DNA from: Nocardia pseudovaccinii NBRC 100343
GTDB taxonomy: Bacteria; Actinomycetota; Actinomycetes; Mycobacteriales; Mycobacteriaceae
NCBI RefSeq assembly: GCF_001613225.1
Contig: NZ_BDBY01000207.1
Location: 42,038 to 106,037, forward strand
Direction of reading: 5' to 3'
DNA length: 64,000 nt
Shown: piece after piece, positions 25,346-34,200 of the stretch
How the letters are laid out: each line of letters opens with the position of its first letter
Numbering within the stretch: the stretch's first letter is position 1
The notes under the pieces: generated by a model
The model's input: the letters and a program-made list of their open reading frames with translations, nothing else
Told to the model about the DNA's origin: nothing
Database searches by the model: none
Position numbers and translations under genes: made by a program

Positions 25346-25789
25346 ATGTATTACGAAGAATTCACTGTCGGCGACGTCTACCGCCACGCGCGCGGCAAAA
25401 CAGTCACCGAAATGGACGGGGTACTCATCACGAACATGGTGATGAACACCGCCCAAGCCCATTTCAACGCCGACGCCCGCCGCGACAGCGCCTTCCCACA
25501 CATCCTCGTTTTCGGCGGCGTCACCATCTCCATGGTGCTGGGACTGACGACCCAGGACACCGGCGAGCACGCGGTCGCCGAACTCGGGCTGGACAAGATC
25601 CGCCTGAAAGCGCCGGTCACCCACGGCGACACCCTCTACGCCTACACCCAGGTTCTGTCGAAGGACGACGGTGACCGTGCCGACGCAGGCGTGGTGAGGT
25701 TCAAACACTGGGGCGTGAATCAGGACGAGACAGTGGTATTCGAAGGCGAACGCCGCATCCTGATCCAGCGCGCGGAGGCAGCGCGATGA
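25346..25789 (+). CDS. MaoC-type hydratase, subunit B (module 2)
   Basis: A 147-residue MaoC protein with NMVMNTAQAHFNADA, the same Asn/His variant of the active-site strip as the module-1 subunit B, and the conserved ending VRFKHWGVNQDETVVFEGERRILI. The stop overlaps the CaiB start by 4 bp. It should pair with the preceding MaoC-A to hydrate an unsaturated acyl-CoA. Both module B subunits end in the phrase RFKHWG, absent from subunit A, which marks them as a separate lineage. Confidence 0.82.
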   Translation: MYYEEFTVGDVYRHARGKTVTEMDGVLITNMVMNTAQAHFNADARRDSAFPHILVFGGVTISMVLGLTTQDTGEHAVAELGLDKIRLKAPVTHGDTLYAYTQVLSKDDGDRADAGVVRFKHWGVNQDETVVFEGERRILIQRAEAAR

Positions 25790-26961
25790 CCGGCCCCCTG
25801 TCGGGTCTGGTCGTAGTCGACCTCACCCGCGCATTGGCCGGTCCGTATTGCACCATGCTGCTGGCCGACCTCGGTGCGGATGTCATCAAGGTCGAAGCAC
25901 CGGCCGGGGACTCTGCCCGCCACCACGGCCCATTCCCCGATGACGACACCGAGCATCACTACGGCGGCTACTTCCAGAGCGTCAACCGCAACAAACGCAG
26001 TGTCGTCGTGGACTTCCGCAGCCCCCAGGGCATTGCCGCCGTTCGAAGGCTGGCCCGCGACGCGGACGTACTCGTCGAGAACTTTCGCGCCGGGGTCATG
26101 GACCGGATGGGCCTGTCCTATGAAAGTCTCGCCGAGGACAACCCCCGGCTCGTATACGGGGCGCTGCGCGGTTTCGGTGATCCGCGTACGAGCGCCGGTC
26201 CCAGCCCGTACGCCGAACGCCCTGCCTTCGACGTCGTCGCGCAGGCGATGGGCGGGATCATGGGCATCACCGGCCCACCGGGCACACCGACCAAGGTTGG
26301 TCCTGGGATAGGGGACATCTTCCCCGCGACCCTCATGGCTGTCGGCATCCTCGCCGCGGTCACCGAATGCCAGCGCACCGGACGAGGACGATTCGTCGAC
26401 GTCGCGATGTACGACGCGATCGTCTCCCTGTGCGAACGAACCGTCTATCAGTACTCCTACAGCGGTGTGGTCGCCACCGGCGAAGGCAACGACCATCCAC
26501 TGCTGTGTCCCTTCGGCCTCTACCGTGCCGCCGACGGATGGGTCACCATCGCCGCCCCGCGGGAACGCCAGTGGCAAGCACTCTGTACTGCTGTCGGCAA
26601 ACCCCACCTGGCCGACGATCCGCTGTTCGCCTCCAACAACGCTCGCGTCGTCGTTCGCGACGAAGTCCGCGTTCTGATCGAAAGCTGGACGAGTGCGCGC
26701 ACGATGTCCGAGATCGTCCAGGCACTTGCCGACGATGTGCCCTGCGGTCCGGTCAACTCCGCGGCAGGTATCTATGCCGACCCACACGTCCACCTCCGCA
26801 ACATGCTGATCGAGCTGGAGCACCCCGGTAGCACGCGAACCGTGACCGTCGCCGGACAACCCATCAAATTCGGCGGCGCGCCGACACCTCGGGCCCGCCG
26901 CGCACCCCTGCTCGGCGAACACACCGCCGAACTACTCGACCTGCACGAAGCAACCCACTGA
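25786..26961 (+). CDS. CaiB/BaiF family CoA-transferase (module 2)
   Basis: A 391-residue class III CoA-transferase. Family features are the N-terminal LVVVDLTRALAGPYCTMLLADLGADVIKVE, the NRNKRSVVVDFRSPQG strip, and GRGRFVDVAMYDAIVS, where the Asp after FVDVAMY is the likely acyl-CoA-anhydride aspartate. Relatives include succinyl-CoA:itaconate or mesaconate transferases and mesaconyl-CoA C1-C4 transferase. It replaces the AMP-forming ligase of module 1. The start ATG overlaps the MaoC-B stop; 15 bp separate it from the lyase gene. The CoA donor and acceptor cannot be told from sequence. Confidence 0.9.
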   Translation: MTGPLSGLVVVDLTRALAGPYCTMLLADLGADVIKVEAPAGDSARHHGPFPDDDTEHHYGGYFQSVNRNKRSVVVDFRSPQGIAAVRRLARDADVLVENFRAGVMDRMGLSYESLAEDNPRLVYGALRGFGDPRTSAGPSPYAERPAFDVVAQAMGGIMGITGPPGTPTKVGPGIGDIFPATLMAVGILAAVTECQRTGRGRFVDVAMYDAIVSLCERTVYQYSYSGVVATGEGNDHPLLCPFGLYRAADGWVTIAAPRERQWQALCTAVGKPHLADDPLFASNNARVVVRDEVRVLIESWTSARTMSEIVQALADDVPCGPVNSAAGIYADPHVHLRNMLIELEHPGSTRTVTVAGQPIKFGGAPTPRARRAPLLGEHTAELLDLHEATH

Positions 26962-26976
26962 AAGGAAACACCACCC

Positions 26977-27876
26977 ATGCGACTGCGACGCAGCGAACTG
27001 TCCACCCCCGGCAGCAGCGAGAAGATGCTCGCCAAGGCCGCGGCCAGCGACGCCGACCTGGTCTTCTGCGATCTGGAGGACTCCGTCGCCCCGGCCGAGA
27101 AGGTGAGTGCACGGCAGAAGATCGTGCACGCTCTGATCAACCACTCGTGGCGGCCCGCCACCCGCGCCGTGCGGATCAACGACCTGGAAACGCACTACGC
27201 CTACCGCGACATCATCGACGTCGTCACCGGTGCCCGCGACGCGGTCGACATCGTCATCGTGCCCAAGATCAAATCCGCCCGCGACGTCTGGTGGGTCGAC
27301 AAACTGCTCACCCAGTTGGAAACCGACCTCGGTCTGACCAAACGGATCGGCATCGAAGTACTGATCGAAGAGGTCGAGGCGATGATCGCGGTCGAAGAGA
27401 TCGCGCAGTCCTCGCCCCGCCTCGAAGCTCTCATCTTCGGACCCGGCGATTACTCGGCCTCACAAGGCGTTCGAGTAAAAGACCTCGGCGACTCCGACGG
27501 CAGCTACCCCGGTGATCTCTGGCACTACGCCCGCAACAAGATCGCCATCGCCGCACGCGCCGCCAAAATAGACGCCATCGACGGCCCCTTCGCAGCCTTC
27601 GGCGACCCCGACGGCTATCGTCGCCAAGCCAAGCTGGCCCACACCGTCGGATTCAGCGGCAAATGGGCCATCCACCCCAGCCAGATCACGCTCGCAAACG
27701 CGGAATTCGCGCCCAGCCCCCAAGAGGTCGCCGAGGCCCGCAAGCTCGTCGAAGCCTTCGACGACGCCCAAGCGCGAGGACTCGGCGCGGTCGCCGTCGA
27801 CGGCACCATGGTCGACATCGCCTCCGTGCGGATTCTGCGCGTCATCCTCGACCGAGCCACAGCCCTCGGTATTTAA
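26977..27876 (+). CDS. CitE-like beta-hydroxyacyl-CoA lyase (module 2)
   Basis: A 299-residue HpcH/HpaI-superfamily lyase, clear paralogue of the one at 3955. Motifs are RRSELSTPGSSEKM, LVFCDLEDSVAPAEK, EALIFGPGDYSASQGV and WAIHPSQITLAN. GPGDYSAS is the form seen in many malyl/citramalyl-CoA lyase relatives, while module 1 has GFGDLAAS, so substrate range may differ. A ribosome site (AAAGGAAA) precedes the ATG. It should cleave the hydratase product to acetyl- or propionyl-CoA plus a 2-oxo acid such as pyruvate or glyoxylate. Confidence 0.88.
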   Translation: MRLRRSELSTPGSSEKMLAKAAASDADLVFCDLEDSVAPAEKVSARQKIVHALINHSWRPATRAVRINDLETHYAYRDIIDVVTGARDAVDIVIVPKIKSARDVWWVDKLLTQLETDLGLTKRIGIEVLIEEVEAMIAVEEIAQSSPRLEALIFGPGDYSASQGVRVKDLGDSDGSYPGDLWHYARNKIAIAARAAKIDAIDGPFAAFGDPDGYRRQAKLAHTVGFSGKWAIHPSQITLANAEFAPSPQEVAEARKLVEAFDDAQARGLGAVAVDGTMVDIASVRILRVILDRATALGI

Positions 27877-27912
27877 ACCCGTTCCTTTGGCACAACGACG
27901 TGTGAGACACTC

Positions 27913-29319
27913 ATGACACAATCAGGTACCGGCCCGCAACTGCTGGCCAGATTCAGCCGCATCCCCGTAACAACCCGCTCCCACCGGCGATGGGCGATCC
28001 TCCTGGCCGGCGTGTTCGTCTTCGAACTCGCCGACCTCCACACATTCGCCCTCGTCGCGCCGGAACTGCGCAAACAGTGGCACCTGAGCGTGGCCAGCAT
28101 CGGGCTGATCACCTCGCTCGGCTTCGTCGGAATGTTCCTCGGCTCCGCCATCGGCGGCAGGCTCTCCGACGCCTACGGCCGAAAGAAACCACTCATCTGG
28201 TCCTCGATCTGGTTCTCGATATTCTCGGCACTCTCGGCACTGGCAACAGATCTCGCGACACTGGGTGTACTCCGCATCCTCACCGGCGTCGGCTTGACCT
28301 CGATGACCGCGATCGCGCTTTCCTACGTCTCCGAGATGTACCCACGAGACCTGCGCGGCCGGTACCTGGCCCTGATCTTCGGCGTCGGGCTTTCCGGCAT
28401 ACCCCTCATATCCTGGTTCGCCCGCGCCGTCGTCCCCGCAGGCACCGATGGCTGGCGCTGGGTGTTCCTCGTCGGTGGGCTGGGCATCGTCGTCGCCGCG
28501 CTGATGATCAAATACCTGCCCGAGTCGATCCGTTGGCAGATCGCGAACGGCACCGGCGAACAAGCCGAATCGCTTGTCGCCCAATTGGAACGCGAGGCCG
28601 TGGCCAAACTCGGAACGGATCTCCCCGAGCCCGAGATCGCTACCGAGACACCAGCGGCTCGAGGAGGGCTGCGCGAACTGTTCGGTCCGCAGTACCGGCG
28701 GCGGACCATCGTGTTCTTCATCGCCAGCATCTTCGCCGTGGTCGGGTTCTACGGTTACACCAGCTTCGTACCCACGCTGCTGGTCGAGCACGGCTTCGAC
28801 GTCGTGCACAGCCTCACCTACACCTCGATCGTGCAACTCGGTGCAATCCCCGGCGCGTTCCTGGCCTTTACCTTCACCGACCGCTGGGAACGCAAATACA
28901 GCCTCGGCATCAGTTACCTGAGTATCACCGCACTCGTACTCGTCTACGGATACGCAGACGAGGCCGGTGTCATCGTCGTTACCGGCTTCCTCATTGCCAT
29001 GCTGCTGCAAACCTCGACCGTGCTCGCCTTCACCTACGGCCCCGAAATCTTCCCCACCGAACTCCGCGGGCTCGGCGGCGGGCTCGGCAACGGCCTCGGC
29101 CGCCTCGCCACCGCCGGCGGCAGCAACCTACTGCCCGTCATCTTCACCACCTTCGGCTACACTGCGGTGTTCATCTATGTCGGTGTCGTCCTGGCCATCA
29201 CCGCCATCGCTTACCTCGGCTGGGGCGAACGCACGACCGGCCGCGCACTGGAAACAGTCACCGTCGGCCCCCGGAACCCAGCAGCACCAACGCCACAAGA
29301 ACGAGAAAATGCCACCTGA
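27913..29319 (+). CDS. MFS transporter (module 2)
   Basis: A 468-residue, 12-helix major facilitator of the sugar/metabolite porter type. The helix 2-3 loop reads GGRLSDAYGRKKPL, the helix 4-5 region has YVSEMYPRDLRGRYLA, and the second half has TYGPEIFPTELRGLGGG, all typical of the family. Helix 1 carries FELADLHTF. It follows the lyase gene by 36 bp, so it is probably the last gene of the module-2 operon and its uptake system. The C-terminal tail is short and polar. Confidence 0.88.
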   Translation: MTQSGTGPQLLARFSRIPVTTRSHRRWAILLAGVFVFELADLHTFALVAPELRKQWHLSVASIGLITSLGFVGMFLGSAIGGRLSDAYGRKKPLIWSSIWFSIFSALSALATDLATLGVLRILTGVGLTSMTAIALSYVSEMYPRDLRGRYLALIFGVGLSGIPLISWFARAVVPAGTDGWRWVFLVGGLGIVVAALMIKYLPESIRWQIANGTGEQAESLVAQLEREAVAKLGTDLPEPEIATETPAARGGLRELFGPQYRRRTIVFFIASIFAVVGFYGYTSFVPTLLVEHGFDVVHSLTYTSIVQLGAIPGAFLAFTFTDRWERKYSLGISYLSITALVLVYGYADEAGVIVVTGFLIAMLLQTSTVLAFTYGPEIFPTELRGLGGGLGNGLGRLATAGGSNLLPVIFTTFGYTAVFIYVGVVLAITAIAYLGWGERTTGRALETVTVGPRNPAAPTPQERENAT

Positions 29320-30149
29320 ACAGGCAAAATATCTGGACTGACCAGGCAAGCGGGCGTGCTGGAGAGGCGGCGTTCGGTACCGCGCCTCAGTAGGCAGTAC
29401 CGGTCAATCCCGACGAACAGCCACGATGACCGCCTGAGGCCGCCGCCGATACAGGACGTTCGGACGAATAGCCGATTGCACACCGGCTCAGCCAACTCCG
29501 AGCATCCAGTGCCGAAGCCGTAGGCCCGGTCGTGCGTTCTGTCCGCCTGATGGCATAACGCGCCTACACATTTACAGAACGCACTCGCTGAAGTTGAAAA
29601 GCCGACATCATCATGAGATCGAATCAATTGTCATGTTCTGCGCCGCGCGGTCATCGGCCGATATGGACTCGCTGGGCGAATCGGCAAAACAAGTACATGC
29701 ATTTCCGCCGCGGTGTCATCCGCGGCATGCGATGGAGGCATTTTCGACAGACACCGAATTTCGCCTCGTGTCACTTCGCGGGGCATCATGATGAATCCTG
29801 CTGTGTTCAGGAGACCGTTCGCAGGGAATTTTCGCAACGAGGGGGCATTCAACTGGCCTCGGCGCCCTAACTTTCCGCGCGGATGGGGTCTGTGTTTCTC
29901 ATGCCACGATGGCCTGCTGTATCCGGTGCCGGTGCTGCAATTCAACCGGCAGTTCGGATGGCGTGAATCGGAGCGGGTATTTCCCGCCGTAAAAGCGGTT
30001 ATCGGAGGGTATTTCCCTCCCTGATCCGTGACATAAATATCCACCTCGGATGAGAGCCCGTTGTAGACAGTCGCAGATATGAGCCACTCGGTGGTGATCC
30101 GCGAGTTCGAAATCGGGCTTTTCTCTGAGGAATGAAAAGGAGAACAAAA
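29320..30149. other. Gene-poor, AT-richer intergenic region
   Basis: 830 bp without a convincing gene. GC content falls visibly after about 29560. A possible 78-residue frame from ATG 29788 to 30024 has poor codon bias, and I do not call it. Structure seen: an inverted repeat GCCGCGG-tgtcat-CCGCGGC near 29709-29728, and two look-alike stem-loops at 29973-30020 (separate entry). The drop in GC and lack of genes suggest a promoter-rich boundary or old insertion scar. Confidence 0.5.
29973..30020. repeat. Two similar stem-loops with identical TATTT loops
   Basis: GCGGG-TATTT-CCCGC (29973-29987) and GGAGGG-TATTT-CCCTCC (30004-30020) share the 11-mer GGGTATTTCCC. They lie 130-180 bp upstream of the secreted protein gene at 30150, whose transcript leader could contain them. 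They may be an RNA element or paired binding sites for a DNA-binding protein. Confidence 0.5.
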
Positions 30150-30866
30150 ATGATGGGGAAAAAGGTATCGGTCGTGGTCGTGCTGACCGCTGCGCTTACG
30201 GTGTCCGCGGGAGCGGCGACCGCTGCTCCCGCACCGGTAATCGAAGACGGTGCCGTGCACTACACCGCGGAAAGGACCGCTACATCGACGATCGTGCACA
30301 CCGACGCAGGCTCGCTGGTTGATGATCACGGTGTGTTCGAGATCAAGGCGGCGGACGGCACCGTGCTCGCAGGCACCCATTTGGCCTTCCGGGTCGATGA
30401 CTTCGAATTCCCGATCACTGCTGATATCCATGATCGCACCGCGACCCTGACTCCTCGATTCGATCTGACGGACGCGACCTATAAGCCGGTTGCGCTGCCT
30501 TACGAAGACACTGCACCGTGGAAAACTCCGTATGACCGCGAGCAAGCGGCTTGGAGCCGACTGACCAGTACCATCACTGCGGGGGCCACCATCGGCACGC
30601 TTGTTGGCGGTATCACCGGCGGTGCAGTCGGATGTGTACTCGGCGGTATCGCGGGCGCAACCGTCGCCGCGGCGACGATCGTCGGCATGTTCGGCCCGTT
30701 CATCCCGGCGGCAGCGATTGGATGCCTGGGCGGGATCGTCGCCGTGGGCGCCCTGGGAACTCTGGCAGGGCAACTTCTGGTGACGGCACCCGTTGCGATC
30801 ATGGCGGCCATCCAGTATTTCACCACCATCAACCAGCCTTTCGTCCCACCGGCGCCGGCGAAATAG
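30150..30866 (+). CDS. Secreted protein of unknown function, paralogue 3
   Basis: A 238-residue exported protein with a signal peptide (MMGKKVSVVVV then GAATAAPAP, cleavage near ATA-APA). It has the same layout as the proteins at 10085 and 10831: beta-rich domain (ATSTIVHTDAGSLVDDHG, IKAADGTVLAG, LAFRVDDFEFPI, TATLTPRFD), linker (PVALPYEDTAP) and a Gly/Ala-rich hydrophobic stretch (about 130-215). It is more divergent from the other two than they are from each other. The start at 30150 is preferred because AAAAGGAGA ends about 6 bp upstream; an ATG at 30132 has its purines too close. It stands alone, with a possible RNA structure upstream. Confidence 0.78.
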   Translation: MMGKKVSVVVVLTAALTVSAGAATAAPAPVIEDGAVHYTAERTATSTIVHTDAGSLVDDHGVFEIKAADGTVLAGTHLAFRVDDFEFPITADIHDRTATLTPRFDLTDATYKPVALPYEDTAPWKTPYDREQAAWSRLTSTITAGATIGTLVGGITGGAVGCVLGGIAGATVAAATIVGMFGPFIPAAAIGCLGGIVAVGALGTLAGQLLVTAPVAIMAAIQYFTTINQPFVPPAPAK

Positions 30867-30879
30867 AAACGCACCGCGT

Positions 30880-31115
30880 CGCGGGTGCGGTGGAACATGG
30901 GCCGGGCGGCCAGATCGGTCTCGGACATGGCAGCCGTTCGGTCCTGCCAGGCGGCGGGCCCGGACCAGGGCGACTTCATCGATGGCTTTTGTGTGGACAT
31001 CGATGATCTGCCCGTCGGTGAATACCTCTCCGTGCCAATGTAAGTGGGATTTCAGCCCTGCCGCAGCCTGTGGATCGACGCGGCGTTCGTTGGAGTAGCC
31101 GACCTTGCGCAGGCC
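30880..31115 (-). pseudogene. IS1634-like transposase fragment
   Basis: Read on the minus strand, one frame gives DEVALVRARRLAGPNG, and a second frame directly after gives SETDLAARPMFHRTRDAVRF. These resemble two neighbouring motifs of IS1634-group DDE transposases (the ARARRLVGLKGYVTN region and the SK-x-DL-x-ARP-x-x-H region). The segment normally between them is missing, the frame changes and no start remains, so it is an internally deleted relic. The rest of 30867-31281 holds only the terminator described next. No terminal repeats were found. Confidence 0.55.
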
Positions 31116-31245
31116 GTCCCTCGGCGATCTAGCAAACATGCGGCAGGTACCTGATCGCCGTCGAGATTCGCGAACAAGGCGCCCGTCCCGCGAACCGCTG
31201 TCCGTATCGACTCCGCGAGAAGCGACTCGAGCCGGCCAATTATGA

Positions 31246-31273
31246 CCGACCTCGGCAGTGGTGCCGAGGTCGG
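31246..31273 (-). terminator. Strong hairpin terminator after the kinase gene
   Basis: A perfect 12-bp stem (CCGACCTCGGCA with TGCCGAGGTCGG) closes on a GTGG loop and begins 9 bp beyond the stop of the minus-strand kinase/LuxR gene. On that strand it is followed by TCATAATT, and on the other by TTT. It is the clearest terminator in this part of the window. Confidence 0.75.
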
Positions 31274-31281
31274 TTTGGCGG

Positions 31282-34200
31282 TCAAGGATTGTCTTGTCTG
31301 GCTTCGTCTACGATCCAGGCTGCGATCTGCGCCCGTGAGGTGAATCCGAGTTTGGTGAGGATGTGTTCGATGTGACCTTCGGCGGTGCGTCGTGAGATCA
31401 CCAATTTTGCGGCGATCTGCTTGTTGGTGAGGCCTTGTGCGACGAGGTTTGCGATCTCCCGTTCGCGCTTGGTCAATTTCGATTCCGCAGTGAACCGCTG
31501 CGAGGCGTTCGGCTGCTGCCCGAGAGCGTATGCCACGGCTGCGTCCATCCCCATCGACTGGCCGTGACGGAACGCCGCGTCGAATCCTCGCTTGCCGAGG
31601 ATTCGACGTGTCTCACGGTCCCATTGGTCGTGATAATGCGACAGATTCGGGAAAATAGTGCTGACACCACCAGCCCTCGGCCACAACTTTTTCGCGGCGC
31701 CCATCAGTATCGCCGATCGCTCGCCATCGCTATCGGCGACGACCCAAGCTAGTGCCTCGAGGCCGAACGCCGCGAGGACAGAGCTGCGGGTCGGCGAGCT
31801 GACTCGTATGGCTTCCTTCAGCAGCTCTTGCGCTCGGTCTGGCTCTCCCTGTTGCCATGCAGCAATGCCGATTCCCCACAGCGCGTTTGCCCGATACAGC
31901 GTTTCGCCGCACGCTTCGGTGATGGAAAGTACTCGCTCGTATTGCTCTATCGCCCGCGCCGTATCGCCTTGAAGTGTGTACGCCATAGCGAGCGAGAGCG
32001 ACGAAACCAAGTACAGATACTGTCGGCGATTCGAACCGAGCGCTTCGATGACGGCCTCGAAGAACGAGGCTGCGCGAGCGGGTTCATCTCGGCGTAGCGC
32101 CATGGCGCCATCGGCATAGTCGACCAGGGCCTGGGCGATTGGGCTGGAATCCTGCTCGGCGTATGTGTGCGACTGCGCGGTGAGGGCGGACGCGCGGTCG
32201 AGGTTCCCCTGTACTGCCGCCATGACGGTGGCGGCGTGAAGCGCTCCGGCCCTGTGCTGGATCGAGCTCGTTCCGGGGTGGGCGAGTGCGCGCTTCAGCC
32301 AGCGTCGGCCTTCGCTGTACACACCGCGAAAACTCCAGAACGGGAAGAGCGCGGTGGCGGTGCGCAGCCCGGCCTCGGTGGCTTCGGGGTCGTCTTCGGC
32401 GAGGCAGAACTCGAGCATGGCGCGGAAGTTCTGTTGTTCACGGTCGAGGCGGGCGAGCCAGTCGAGTTGGCGGTCGCTGATCCATTCCGCCTCCGCGGCC
32501 AGGGCCAATCGCTCGTACCAGTCGCGGTGTCGGCGCCGCAGATCCTGGTATTCGTCGGTCTCTTGCAGCTTTTCGCGGCCGTAGTCGCGCATGGTCTCGA
32601 GCATCCGGAAGCGCACGACGCCGTCGGATTCCTCGCGGATCACTATCGATTTGTCGACCAGGGAGGATAGGACATCGAGTAGCGTCGCGGGTGCGAGATC
32701 CCCACCGCATACCTGCTCGGCGGCGTCGAGTTCGAAGCCACCCGCGAATACCGATAGCCGCGCCCAGATACGTTGCTCGTCCGGTGTGCACAGCTGGTAG
32801 CTCCAATCGATGCACCAGCGCAGGGTTTGTTGACGTTCCGGTGCGGTGCGGCTACTGCGGGTGAGCAGGGCGTATCGGTCGGTGAGTCGCCGCAGGATCT
32901 GCGCGGGTGACATGGCGCGCATCCGCGCGGCGGCGAGTTCGATGGCCAGCGGTAACCCGTCGAGGCGGGAGCAGATCCGGGCCACGGTGGCCTTGTTGTC
33001 CTCGGTGAGTTCGAAGCCTGGCACTACGGCCGCTGCGCGGTCGGCGAACAAGGTCACGGCGTCGTATTTGGGCAGGCCGCGAAAGGTTGGTTCGTGGTCG
33101 GGATCCGGGACGGTCAGCGGTAAGACCCGCAGCACCGCTTCTCCGGCGATATCCAGTGGCTCGCGGGTGGTGACGAGTATCCGCAGATTCGGACATGCCA
33201 GCAGCAATGTCTCGACCAGCTCGGCCAACGCTTCCACCACCTGCTCGCAGTTGTCCAAAACGAGCAAGATTTCTCGCGAAGAGAGGTACTGGAGCACTAC
33301 CGAATGGACCGGCTGGTGCGAATCGTCTCTCAGGCCCAAGGTGGCTGCCACGACTTCGACCAGCACCGTCTGATCGCGGACGTCGGCCAGCTCGATCACC
33401 CGGACCCCTTCGGCGAAGTCACGACGCGCGTTCGCCGCCGATCGCATGGCGAGCCGGGTCTTGCCGACGCCCCCGATGCCGGTCAAGGTCACCAGTCGAT
33501 GGGTGGACAGCAGATTCTTCACTTCGGCGGTCTCGGTGCGGCGGTCGATGAAACTGGTCAGCTCGAGTGGCAAATTGCTGTCGCACGTCGGTACCGTGTC
33601 TCGCCTCTGCTGCGCGTGATCTCGCGGCTCACGGTTAGGTTCGAGGTGCAGCGCCATCTCGTCGATCGCGTACCCGTGGCGCCGTTGCATTCGCTGCAGA
33701 GTTTCCCCGAACACCGCCGCCGAGGGCCGCTCGCGCGGATCCCGGCTCATTGCCGTAGCCACGGCCGCCGATAGGTCTTCGGGAATGCCGCTCCCGTGCA
33801 GGTCCGGGGTCGGCTCGGTGGTGATTCGCAGGAACTGGGACACGACGTTCTCTCCGCTGCGCCGTTCGAACGCCGCATGCCCGGTGAGCGCACAGAACAG
33901 GGTGGCGCCTAGCCCGTAGACGTCTGCGGCCGGGCCCGGTGCCTCGCCTTCCAACACCTCCGGGGCGGTGAACGCCGGTGATCCGGTCAACTTGCCGGTG
34001 GCTGTTTGGAATCCGCCGGCGATGCGTGCGATACCGAAATCTGTGAGTGCTGGCTCGCCGTATTCGGTGAGCAGGATGTTTCCCGGCTTCACATCGCGGT
34101 GCACGATCCCGAGCTGGTGTGCGCTGTCCAGCGCGCCTGCGACTTTCACCCCGATCCGCAACGCCTCTTCCGTTCGCAGGGGACCCTGTCGGCGGATCCA

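Noticed and set aside
29713..30024. Possible 78-103 residue protein in the gap before the third secreted protein
   Set aside because: Weak codon bias, no ribosome site, and its end lies in two strong stem-loops; more likely non-coding.
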